This document shows, one piece after another, positions 42,562 to 53,774 of a DNA stretch of 64,000 nucleotides; position 1 is the stretch's first letter, and every line of letters begins with the position of its first letter. The translations under genes were made by a program, and so were the position numbers. The stretch is from assembly GCA_020002185.1 (NCBI GenBank), contig CM034533.1, forward strand, positions 51,057,081 to 51,121,080, given 5' to 3'. The stretch is from Paraescarpia echinospica (taxonomy: Eukaryota; Annelida; Polychaeta; Sabellida; Siboglinidae). The notes beneath the pieces are model-generated. The model searched no databases, was not told the DNA's origin, and was given only the letters and a program-made list of their open reading frames with translations.

Positions 42562-43449
42562 CACTGATTTTGGATTTTGCACAATCCAGTAAATAAATGC
42601 TTAATTTTATCATTTGTACTGATTACACAAGTGTATCAAGTATATAACACATTTTTAGTAATAATACACAAGACGACAATTTTGAATCTTTAATAAATGA
42701 TGAACCTCTAAAAATAAATGAATGACTCAAAATAAATAAATTACCGATAAATGTAGCTAAATTTATATACATAACATTTCAAAAGACAAAGAAAATATAC
42801 ATACATTATTCTGAAGATAGACAATATAAATACTGAACAAGTTAAGGAAATTAGCTTCTCTGATTTAATTATTGATACAAATTTGAAATGTTTGTTCTAA
42901 ATTATTGGTATTTGAAATTAATTACGACATGTGTTGCTTCTTGAAATTAAAATAATATTATACAATTAATTAACTGTGCTACACACACATTAATTATTGT
43001 ATCATGGCATGAGGCTTGCAACCAAATAGAATAATAAAACTTCAAAAGAAAACCTTGGGAATTATTATTTTATGTAATTATAATTCCCACACCGAACGAC
43101 TTCGCAAGAAACTAAACATATTAAAAGTAGATAACATCCTTATATTACAATAATTATTTTTTTATTATCAATACTTACATAAAGACGTTTCAGTTTATTT
43201 ACATAAACATTTAATTATGGTGTACATAATGATGATACAAAGGTCTATAATAAAATGCACACTTATAAAATTAAACATACATTTGCAAAGAAATGTCTTA
43301 GGCATAATTTGCCACTTTTAATTATTAACATTCTCGATATAGTCTTAGTACACATAGTTTACAAGGATTTATTAAATATGTTAAACTAATTTTTTTAGAA
43401 TTATCAAATAACATGCACTAGACAAAATTGCAATATACGTATGCAAAAT

Positions 43450-43785
43450 TAAGAACAAAACTGATAACCACCTGTCAACTTTATATAGTACAAGACAGTT
43501 CCTAAACGACCCACACCATAATCATGTAAGCATGCCACATCACACTGCTTTATAAACCGCGTATAAACCGCGCGGCCTAACTGACTGTAGCTTCGACGGC
43601 GAACACATTTCGGTGCCCCGCCGTCGAATTTGCCAAATATAAAATAGAGATTTCTACAGAACATTTTTCACATGCATTATTCAGATACGTTGGACATAAC
43701 AGTAATTATGTTCACACTGCCTTCACTATTTTGTTCGCTGATGCTGTCATGTTTGTTCGTTAGACATACATGCCTGACAAAAGAT
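43450..43785. other. No recognisable gene
   Basis: Moderately GC-rich piece with TATAAACCGCG repeated twice (43551-43572) and GACGGCG/CGCCGTC inverted words. Nothing assignable. Confidence 0.4.
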
Positions 43786-43789
43786 CTTT

Positions 43790-43900
43790 CCGTTCTACTT
43801 TGACTTCTACTTTTTTCAAGTATTTTTTAAAAGTAGTTTTACTTTTTACTCAAGTAGGGTTTTTAGGAGGTACGTTGACTTCTACTTAAGTAGGCGGCAA
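43790..43900. repeat. ACTTCTACTT / CTCAAGTA motif cluster (hAT-MITE-like)
   Basis: Contains TTGACTTCTACTTTTTTCAA, AAAAGTAGTTTTACTTTTTA, CTCAAGTAGGG and GACTTCTACTTAAGTAGGCG. TACTT..TACTCAAGTA words are characteristic of the ends of some hAT-type MITEs. No paired terminus was found, so this is only suggestive. Confidence 0.3.
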
Positions 43901-43918
43901 GTCAAGGCAAATCGACAC

Positions 43919-45099
43919 TTGGTGTGCGATCACTGCCACAGCTGGGTAGATTTTGCATTGTCCGGCTGTGGGAAGTCATGGGCAGAAACCAAAGAGGAAG
44001 GATTCATCTTTCAATGCGTTGGGTGTTGGAAGGTGGAGTGTCTGCAGAAGGAGATAGTTAGGTTGACAGATATAGTGAAGGGAATGGAGATGGGAATTAG
44101 AAAAGAGACAGGTCGAATGGAGAGAGACGACAGGGAGAGAGGTGAGAATACTGCAAGACTGAAGGAGAATAGCAGTGGCAAGAAAACTGAAGAAAGGAGA
44201 TTGAGAGGAGGGAAGGTGATTGTAGAGGAAGAAATTGGAAAATCGACGACAGAAAACGTTACAAGCGTGAAGGTGACATGGGAGAAAGTGACCGTAGAGA
44301 AGGAGGGAGGGAAGATGGGACGGGAGAGGAGAAAAGAAAATGAGATGGGAGAAAAGATGAAGGGACGAAAGGAAGTGAGAGCAAATGTGATACAAGAGAA
44401 GTCGATAAAAGGGGCGCAGACAGGAGGAAAGGTGACAAGAGAAAAAGCGACAGGAAATATTGGATCGGAAGGGAATGTGACAGGAGAGAAGACGACAGGG
44501 AAAAAAGACAACAACCAGACAGATGCAAACCGAAGAAGGAGCTGCTCTAAGGAAGTGGTTGAGGGGGCAATGAGGAAAGAGAGGGTGTTTATGGGCGACT
44601 CCATTATGAGAAAGACGGACAAGACACTCAGCGAGGGGAAGGACGTCGTTGTTTGTCTACCGGGGTCTAGGATTGAACATGTGACTGACAGGGTAGAGAA
44701 GGTATTGGGACATGGCAAGGGAGGGTCTATACTGGTACATGTAGGAACAAATAATGCAGACAGGGAGGGAACAACTGGGATAGTACAGAAGTATAGACAG
44801 TTAGTGAGGAAGTTAAAGAAATCAAGAGTTAAACAGATAATTCTGTCAGGAATTTTGCCAGTAATGGGAGGAAGGGGGGCAACGTATAGAAACTGCAAGA
44901 GGATGGCGATCAGCGCAATAGTTGAGCAGATGTGTGAAGAAGAGGGGGTGGGATTCATATATTTATGGGGATACTTTGTTGGGAGGAAAATATGTACATG
45001 AGAGATGGCCTCCATCTTAGTGGAAAGGGGGCAGCAGTTTTCTCAGAGAACCTGTTGCGATCTGTTGAGAGTGGAACAGGTTGCATCTATTTAAAGTAG
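43919..45099 (+). pseudogene. CR1 ORF1: PHD-like finger + coiled/charged region + SGNH esterase
   Basis: The frame (open from before 43919, no ATG needed for it to be real) has CDHCHSW..FALSGCGKSW, then FIFQCVGCWKVECLQKEI, a PHD-like Cys-rich finger (residues ~3-45), followed by ~180 residues rich in K/E/R. The esterase has RVFMGDSIMRKTDKTL (block I), VHVGTNNADREGTTG (block III) and, after a one-base loss near 44990, MRDGLHLSGKGAAVF (DxxH block). It ends with GTGCIYLK and a stop at 45099. PHD plus esterase is the known ORF1 layout of CR1/L2 elements. The protein binds RNA/DNA or membranes in retrotransposition particles, and the exact role of the esterase is unsettled. Confidence 0.85.
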
Positions 45100-45179
45100 A
45101 TTCGCAGGGGGGACTCCCAGAAACGCCTGAAACAGGACGCATATATAAAGACAGCACAAATAAATCAGCAAGAACAGTC

Positions 45180-47860
45180 TGGAAAACTCTTCTGAAGCTG
45201 GATATAAATGTGTTTGTTTAAACGCAAGGAGTATAGTAAACAAAAGAAATGAACTAAACGTTATGGTAGAAGATATTGACCCTCACATAAAAGATATAAC
45301 CGAATCCTGGACCACCACCGATATATCAGATGCCGAATTGGGACTGACAGGATATGTAATGTTTAGGAAAGATAGAATAGGAAGAAAGGGAGGTGGAGTT
45401 ATTTTATGTATTAAAGAATCTATCCAGGCTTATGAAATAAAATTAGAAAGAGAAGCAGATTGCGAAGAAGCTGTTTTGTGTAACATAGTTACAGGAAACT
45501 CAACGTTAACAGTTGGGTTAGTTTATCGAAGTCCAAACTTTCTCAACATATGCTAGAACCAACCATGGGTGAGAATGTGTTAGACGTAGTTTTGTCCTCA
45601 CAGAATGAATTAGTTGACAATGTCAATACATGTGAGCCACTGGGGAGTAATGATTACAACCAGATACATTTTATCATCAAAGTAAAATCAGAAAGGAATA
45701 GTAAAAGGCAGTATAGGAGAAATTTCCACAAACGAAGGTATAAGGACATGAAGAAATATTTAGCAAAGATAGACTGGAATAAAACACTGAAAAATAAGAC
45801 AGCAACAGAATGCTGGAATATATTAAAGAGTGAAATTAAGTGCATAGTCGATAAATTTATATCCTTCAAAAACAGGGGAAACGGTTCAAAAAGATACAGT
45901 TATCGAAAGAAGCCATTACAAAAAATTAAGTACAAACAAATGATGTGAAAGTCATATAGATGTACTGGAAATGATGAAGACTACAACAGTTATAAAGAAG
46001 CACTTAACCAAGCTACAGCTGAAATTAGACATTCAAAGAGAAGCTATGAACAACAATTAGCTAGTAATATAAAACATGACAGCAAGAGTTTTTATGCGTA
46101 TGTTCGAAGCAAACAGAAAGTTCAGGATAAGGTCGGTCCTCTAGAAGATAGTGTTGGAAATATAATATCAGAGGGATTCTTAATGGCAGAAGACCTGAAT
46201 GAGTACTTTAGCTCAGTGTTTACCAGGGAAGATATTAGTTCACTGCCAGTACCAGAGGTTAAGTTCAAGGGGGCAGATTCAGACTATTTAGGACAATTAA
46301 TTGTAACCCCGGAAATGGTAGCTATGAAAATAAGGGCTATGAAGGATAATAAATCACCTGGAGTGGATGGGATTCCGCCCAAACTACTACTGGAAATTGT
46401 AGAACAAATAAGCGTACCGCAACAGTTTTCAAGTTGTCATTAGAAGAGGGAGTGGTTCCTTTAGAATGGAAAGAGGCAAACATTATACCGTTATTTAAAA
46501 AAGGTTCGAGAAACAAGTCAGAGAAGTATAGAACAGTGAGTTTAACATCAGTGATTTGCAATTATTAGAAATACTAATTAAAGATCACATAGTGGATTGT
46601 CTTGTTAAACACAATTTGATAAAAAAGCGAGGTCATGCTTAACAAATATGTTATGTTTTTTTTGGAAGACACCATTAAGTGGGTAGATGAGGTATCACCA
46701 GTATATATCGTCTACTTAGATTTTCAAAAAGCTTTCGACAAAGTACCACATCAAAGATTACTGCTTAAACTAAAGGCCCATGGCATAGGAAATGGTATAA
46801 TAAACTGGATATAAAAATGGCTGATTGACAGAAGACAACGTGTAGTAATTGATGGGAGGCTTCAAACTGGAAATCGGTATTGATTGGGGTACCACAGGGA
46901 TCAGTACTAGGACCTATATTATTCTTAATATATATCAACGATTTGGATGATGAAAAAACAAGCAAGGTGTTGAAATTTGCAGATGATACAAAAGTGTTTA
47001 GAAGGATTAAAAGTGATGGAGATAGACAACATTTACAAGATGATCTTGACAAGTTGATCAAATGGTCTGAAAAGTGGCAAATGCTGTTCAATTTTGGGAA
47101 ATATAAATGCCTCTACGCAGGACATGGGAACGAAGAGGTAGAATATACAATGGGGGGTACTGTACTAAGTACTACTGTAAAAGAAAAAGACTTATGGTTG
47201 ACCAGTAGTGCTGATATGATGGTTTCAGAGCAGTGCGGAATTGCAGCTTCAAAGGGAAATCAAATCCTTGGATTAATTAGGCGAAACATAACGTATGAGG
47301 AAAAAGAGCTAATAATACCGCTGTACAAAACAATCAATGTATTCAAGCTGGAGGCAATATCGCAGGAAGGACTTAGATGTGCTAAAAAGAGTACAGAGGA
47401 GAGCAACTAAAATGATACAAAAACTGAGAGATCTTAGTTACGAAATACGCCTAAAAATGCGGCTTAACAACACTAGAGACCAGGAGATTGAGAGGAGATC
47501 AGATAGACGTGTTTAAAAAACGAATGGTTATGAAAATATTTATAAAAATATTGTTTTCTCAGTTAAGAAAGATAGAAGGACTAGAGGACATGATGTTACA
47601 TTAGCAAAGGAGTAGTGTAGATTACATATAAGAAAGTTCTCATTTTCACAAAGGACTGGAAATGAACGGAAACGATTGTCTGCTGATTGTGTGGGTGCTA
47701 GTAGCGTGAATATGTTTTAAAATAAAATCGACACATACCTCAGAAGGGCGGGATACACATAGATAAAAGGGTCGGACTCTCGATAAGCCAAAGGGCTTCC
47801 TTGTCCATCTGCCACATTGAGTTAATTCTCTGGGTGGCAATCTTGGTAAATCTTGTTAAA
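45180..47860 (+). pseudogene. CR1 ORF2: AP endonuclease and reverse transcriptase, broken
   Basis: The endonuclease starts CLNARSIVNKRNELN, with ITESWT (catalytic Glu region) and GLVYRSPN. A deletion at about 45540 removes the GDFNH part. It resumes at MLEPTMGENVLDVVLSSQNE, GSNDYNQIHF, where the usual SDH is NDY. An in-frame TGA follows at 45946. The linker and RT continue with KSPGVDGIPPKLL, LEEGVVPLEWKEANIIPLFK, YLDFQKAFDKVPHQ, then from 46880 VIGVPQGSVLGPILFLIYIN and KFADDTKVFRRI, so the RT active-site motif is intact. The C-terminal part is KGNQILGLIRRNITYEEKEL, RLRGDQID and SADCVGASSVN. ORF2 protein nicks target DNA and reverse-transcribes the element RNA; this copy cannot. Confidence 0.85.
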
Positions 47861-47879
47861 TCTGATATTTTTACATTTA

Positions 47880-48200
47880 CCTAAAACATTTTTTTCTATT
47901 CATTTTGTGATTTTAACATGAACAGTTCACAGTTAATATCGAATAAAAATGTGAACTTAAGCTTTGGTTTTCTAAATTATATACAATAATACACATTTCA
48001 TCAAATAAAGTTAATATGTATATGTACGCACACAAATTATCACAGACGTGAAACAAATCCAGCTTACTTAATATACGTCCTTGGTTGCCCAACCCTTGAA
48101 CGACGGCGTATTATTAAACAAGTCGTCACGCTTTATAAAATAATAAATATTATAATTTATTTAAATACTTTTTTCTACAGGCGTACTAACTAAATGACGA
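47880..48200. other. No recognisable gene
   Basis: AT-rich spacer. TTTTAACATGAACAGTTCACAGTTAATATCGAATAAAAATG at 47912-47952 recurs, diverged, at 49889-49929, so it belongs to a dispersed repeat. Confidence 0.5.
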
Positions 48201-48214
48201 AACCCTAGTCGCAG

Positions 48215-48509
<295 letters not shown>

Positions 48510-48679
48510 CAAGCTATTGTCAAACTGCACGGTAATATACCGGGTTCAATTGGATCCGATAAAAAAACATGTATTGTGCCGGGGGGAGGGAGGCACCATT
48601 TTTTTGCACCCAGGCGCCGACCGCAGTACGCCACTCATTTATTCTGATTGAATCAGGCTTGGGTTCAAAAGCGAGTGAG

Positions 48680-48790
48680 CGCATTTAAATGCAAATGCAA
48701 ATGTTAGAATGGATTTAAATGCAAATGCAACTAAAAGTGCGATGATATGCAAATGGTTGAGATTATGCAAATGCAAGTGTTTCGCATAAC
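48680..48790. repeat. ATGCAAAT (octamer) cluster 1
   Basis: At least five ATGCAAAT words occur in 110 bp, partly as a tandem (ATGCAA)n hexamer. The word equals the POU/Oct octamer. Whether it binds anything here is unknown; a decayed hexamer microsatellite is the simpler view. Confidence 0.7.
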
Positions 48791-48799
48791 ATCACCTCA

Positions 48800-51700
48800 A
48801 TGAACAACACACTTTTGTATTCATATAGGCAGTAATCTGGCAAATGATACCAAATGCAAAGGCATTCATGATCCTTCATATTATCTAATCAAAATAGTAA
48901 AATGTAATGTAATGTAAAAACTTTTGACGCAGCATTTCAGAGCTAAAAACAAAAAAATGGGAATAGCTGGAGACCTACTTTTATTTTAGTTTTATTGAAT
49001 ATATTATCCAAGGTAGGTTTGGGTGAAACAACTCCCAGACATTGCTGAGTTATTAAGGTGAGAATCTGGCAAAATTTGTTTGTAAAGTCAGTAGTTTTGT
49101 GCGGTAGGTGTACTCTCTCTAAAAAAGGAAATTATGTAAATGAATATCAACAAATATGTTTCTACCACAGAATCCTTCCTAAGCAAATATTTAGGAAACA
49201 TTGTAAGTCATACAGAATGTATTTTGGGAAAATTGTTAAACATATCCTTCCCCTTATGTCGCGTCTGTCATACCCTATTTCCCCAAAAAGTAAGAAGGAA
49301 ACAATATGCTATACACTGCTTGACCCATTTGTAATTAAAATATACAAAATCGTTAATCAGTGATTTGCAGTTAACGAATATCAAAGCATTAATCAATTCC
49401 GTCCATCAATACGTCGCCCAATCTATACTTTGGTCAAACAAATGTGCACTATTTGTATGAATTTAAAAAAATCATCTATCTACCTGCTATGTTTTGGCAT
49501 TAACACCTACTTCTGGAAAGGTTCCACCATTGTAATCTGTGTTGTCCCATGGTCATTTTTCCAACAATTGCCTCTCAATCTACCAACAATAGAGTGCATT
49601 ACATATTTTTTTTATTAGTGTAATTTTGCCATGCAGATGGTTCCACTGACATTTCTAGTTATCCGGGTAAAGCAAAAATACATATTTAGATCTACATATC
49701 TTAATCTTGGCTGTTCGCCATTTTCTTTGCCCATGTTGACTCATTTTTTTGGTAATTTACAGGTAGTTATGCAACAATGACATTATGATATCATGACTTA
49801 ACTATGCTTTATAAATTACTACTACTGCGCGTACTTGTTTGTATTTGTAAATGCGCTCAAACATTTTTAATTTATTATTCATCTATGATTTTACCATTAA
49901 CAGTTCACAGTTCATATCGAATGAAAATGTTAACTTTAGTTTTTAAAAATAAATATTTGGAACAATACTTGATATACACATATCAATAACTCATGATCAA
50001 AGGAAAATACAAAAATATTTCAAGAATGGCTAAGACGCTAGCAGTTTCTAGCTCCGAGCTGAGTTCAAGTATATTAACACGCTCTTTGGGATTGCCAAGG
50101 TTAAAAAAGGAAATGTTTCCCCGCAAAATATTTAAAGATACAAATGTAGAACTTTCTGATATTCAAGCCATTTCATATATCATATGTAGGGATTCCAACG
50201 TCTAGTGATTGTATTATATGCGCCTGTTCCAAGCATGCACGAGTGGATAGGGAGTTTACTGTTTTGAAAACCACCAGGGGAATAAGTGGAAAGACCAGCT
50301 CGTTACAAATTAGGGACTGTGTTCCGGTAGCCCAGAAAGTCGGATTATGTCCATCCATCTACTATTTGCTTTAATCCACTAGACCTCAGGGAGTGGATTC
50401 CCTAGTAGTTCCATCTCGTCAAATCATTAAGAATACCATTTGAAAGTAATACATGAGATCCTTGAGAATTACCACAAACAGGACAAGTCATGACATTGCG
50501 TTTGAATAAGCTTTATGTAATCACATGTCTGGTAGCCATTTTGAAATTAATGTAGTGAGATCTTCAGTTATTACTATGTTAAAATCACAATTAACATAAA
50601 GAAAGTGAGTGAAAGCATGTAAACCAACAGCCCAACCAAGTAAAGAAACATTTTAAATTTAAAGGTTTGTTTTATTTACCTTGGCGTTTATGTCGCGTTT
50701 GTTGCAATTGCAGCCGAGTTATTCATGTATGGGTTTTTGTCCTCTACAGGGTAATCTACGGAAATCAGTGCCCTATGAGAGGTATGGTGAGTTAGGTGCG
50801 AGGTGAAAGACAGATCCACATAATTAATTAATTCTGTTATGGGGAAAAACAAATCTGGGTGGAACTTTTTCAACCAGATTTTAAAAAGGGACAACATTTT
50901 GCAATGTCAGCACTATCATTCGACCATTTCAATGAAAAACTTTTTTGCCTGGTCAATACCATCACAGTACACCTCTACAAAAAAAATATTTTCATTGTCA
51001 TTTTTTTTTGCTGGACACATATATTTATAAGTGTGATCTATTTCTCCATCTCATTATAATAAACACCAGACAATAAGTTATCTTCCACTGATAATTTTGG
51101 TACACTTTCAACCATATACTAAAATATTGTATCATTGTATAGGAACAACATTATTTTGGGAAAGAAAATGTTTCGCTCCCAATTGTTACACAAGTGTTCC
51201 ATTTTTCGTGAATTCACTCACGTATAATCAGAATTATATATCATGTAAATGTAGAGTCCTTAATATTCTCTACGGAAAATTTGGAATCATTACAATATGC
51301 AAACCGTATAACCATATGTAACAACACTGCATAGGTGACCTATTTAATTACGGGTACACAAGTGTGCTGACAACTAGGCATGGACCATAAATGGGCTGCT
51401 CAACTGGGCCAGGCTTCCTCTCACACAACGGCTTAATTGCAAATTTGTGGAAATAAACCTGGTCCATTGCTAATAACAATAAGATAACGTCTGACTGGTT
51501 CGGTATCTGATTGATATGGACGTTTGACTTACTGCCTGTTTGCAGAAACTTAGTGGAACTTGGGGGAAGAAAGAATGCTGACAATTATTAATATACGACA
51601 CAAATAATAATTAACATATCACGCCATTTCATTGACATAGCTTGTTCTGGGGACGAATGTTTGCAGACACATACATAATAATTTAGGTCGGAATTTAGAT

Positions 51701-51950
51701 CTCATAATATCTAGTAACAAACTGTATTGCGCTTTTTCATTGTACCTTGGTATGGCACATTATTATTAATCATGATTTCAAAAGGCTGAGAGATCATTGA
51801 TTGCATTTCATAAGGTGAATTACATGTCTCACTTCAGCCAGCATATGACGGTTAGGTCCAGGCTTTAAATATGTCAACTGATACCCAATACTTGATTAGG
51901 ATGGACAAATACAGACACCAGACAATTATATCAATCACCAATAAAACATC
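48800..51950. other. No recognisable gene
   Basis: 3.1 kb of AT-rich DNA. Short frames (49058-49363, 49993-50205, 50839-51059) show no recognised motif. One diverged copy of the repeat at 47912 lies at 49889-49929. The stretch is framed on both sides by octamer clusters. Confidence 0.5.
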
Positions 51951-51964
51951 CAGACAACTAGACT

Positions 51965-52130
51965 GTCTTACGCAAATGCAAATGTTTTTGACGCAAATGT
52001 AAATGGTATTGGCATTCAAATTCAAATGCAAATGTTTTGGTGTTGTCATTCCAATGCAAATGCAAGTGTTTCTGATTCAAAAGCAAATGCAAATGTTTTT
52101 GATAGTGAAACCCAAGTGCAAGTGCAAATG
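51965..52130. repeat. ATGCAAAT (octamer) cluster 2
   Basis: At least four ATGCAAAT words, in (GCAAAT)n and GCAAATGTTTT(T/G)G contexts with a ~45-bp higher-order period (GCAAATGTTT at 51978, 52027, 52090). Same orientation as cluster 1. Confidence 0.7.
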
Positions 52131-52134
52131 CGAC

Positions 52135-53685
52135 ATTTCCAAACGTTACAAAACTGAAGTCTCTAATCAAAGTACAGAAATATACCATTATTTATTCGTT
52201 TGATTAAGTGATTATGTAGTAACGGTTGTTCTGATTTCTTATCCACTCCAGTACAAGATCCCTGACGTCCTGGTAATCCTCTTCACTGCTCGCCACAAGC
52301 ATGACGTAACAATGATTCCTGGCTGGCTTTAACTTTTTCTTGACTCGTAAGATTTTCACTGCTCAAATACCTGACAGACTGGTGTAGGAGGCATATTGAT
52401 TGGTAGAATGACTGTACCATCGGTATTATGAATTTATAAATGTTTGATCAGAGCTGACAATTCAGATTCACATTCCACGATTGATCTGTGCCACATATCT
52501 TTAATGTGACATTGGTTGAGGAACACATTTCTGTTTATGAATAAAAAATTAACATCGTGACATATGGGTTTAAAAAGTATTTTATTCGTATTGATCAACA
52601 ACCCATTCATTTTAGTTTTGAACGTTTTCCCTGATTCAAGGTGATGATAGCCCGTCACAAAAATTCAAATAAAAACCTAACAAATGACACAGCTTACTGA
52701 AACTTAGTTTACTGTCCACATATCAAATTGATCTTAATTTGTTTCATAATTTTATTTGCTTGAATTAATTTTTCAATTTTGTGCTTGTCTCAGGCCAGGT
52801 GCCAAACTGCGAAAACAGCACGTTTGCTTATTTTCAAAAAATTTATCTCCAAAACTTATTAACATCCATCTCCTCATATTTTGCAAGCATATTATATTGC
52901 TATTTTACTGTCCTTGGACAAGTATGCTATTATAAGATTCAAGCTATTACATAAAAAGATGTGTTAGGTGAAAATGACATTTTATAATAAAATACATGCT
53001 CCTATATCAAGTCCTTAAGACTACAAAAAACGTTTTATGCCCTAGAAGACAAGATACTTTATTGAATTCCCGAAAAGATAACTTGTCATGTGGTCTATTA
53101 TAAAAGTACATAAAATATAGGCAATCACAGTAAAATAAATATAACACTTCCCACCCGTGCAGCGATGATGGCGGTGGTGACAAAGAGGATATAGCTCACC
53201 ACTTATGTTAACAATTTCATAACCTTATAAAAGTTACACAATAAATATCAATTTCAAAAGACGCCGTTATCACAGTCAAAAAAGTTCTTTGATACCAAAC
53301 ATGGCATGGCATCACAGTCATGAAGCAACCATTCATACAGTATGCTGTTGCCATAACTTAATTACAAATATCACAAATTATTAGAAGTATTTTGATCCTT
53401 GTGCAAGGCAACCAATAGGTATATATTTTGTACATTATTAATAGGTGGTTACTTAAAAAACTAACGACTCAATTTAATTAAAAAACAAACTAAATCATCA
53501 ACTGGCTCAGTTCGAAATAACAATTCAATCGAAGAATATATCGATTTCTCTAGGAAGTTTTAAGCTAAGCTGCAATTAATGTACGAAGATTAATGGTACA
53601 CAAATATCCACCACGGTCTATAGCCAGGTATATATTCAAACAGCTGAGTGAACTGGACCAACGCAGAGTGAATGAACTTGCTCAA
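52135..53685. other. No recognisable gene
   Basis: AT-rich. The minus-strand frame 52658-52434 (74 codons) has no motif I can name with confidence. No repeats noted. Confidence 0.45.
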
Positions 53686-53692
53686 TGTTCGA

Positions 53693-53770
53693 AACGGCAG
53701 CACAAAAGTCGAACTCAGGTTTCTCTCAATTGAGAGTCCGATGTACTAGCCACTGCGCCTTTGCGCTCCA
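53693..53770 (-). repeat. tRNA-like segment (SINE head)
   Basis: The minus strand reads GGAGCGCAAAGGCGCAGTGG (box A-like), CTAGTACATCGGACTCTCAA and GAGTTCGAC (box B-like) at tRNA spacing. The outer stem is poor. No tail was found, so it could be a tRNA pseudogene or the head of a SINE extending to lower coordinates. Confidence 0.45.
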
Positions 53771-53774
53771 CATA

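Larger units (their letters stand above)
42040..43445. pseudogene. Rearranged LINE ORF2 with an inverted segment
   Basis: Plus strand 42107-42150 encodes MLSITTGVPQGSI (RT motif) and ends in a TA array. On the minus strand 42370-42240 encodes ALELIDRIITKFDQDEIPINIF and, with one frame change, DLSKAFDTID-like sequence, which in an intact protein comes before GVPQGS. On the plus strand 42655-43445 encodes NTQDDNFESLINDEPLKINE, KINKLPINVAK and later RT thumb/C-terminal pieces (EQVKEISFSDLIIDTNLK, CNYNSHTERLRKKLNILKVD). So the order and strand of the pieces are scrambled around two TA/CG arrays. Same LINE type as at 55.5-57.2 kb. Confidence 0.7.
43870..47880 (+). mobile_element. CR1-type LINE, most complete copy in the window
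   Basis: Two consecutive coding regions in the same direction: ORF1 with PHD-like finger and esterase, and ORF2 with endonuclease and RT. The 3' end near 47,815-47,870 has CTGGGTGGCAATCTTGG and a short tandem tail of CTTGGTAAAT/CTTGTTAAAT. Other copies of the same family in the window are at 18.4, 29.2, 37.6 and 60.4 kb. ORF1 has one frameshift; ORF2 has several stops, frameshifts and an internal deletion. It cannot transpose by itself. Confidence 0.85.

Noticed and set aside
42273..42613. Ile-Tyr-rich open frames on both strands
   Set aside because: Translations of the palindromic TA array. Only the RT piece at 42240-42370 on the minus strand is meaningful.
44011..45015. 334-codon minus-strand open frame rich in Ser, Pro, Phe
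   Set aside because: It is the antisense shadow of the K/E-rich CR1 ORF1, which has recognisable PHD-like and esterase motifs on the plus strand.
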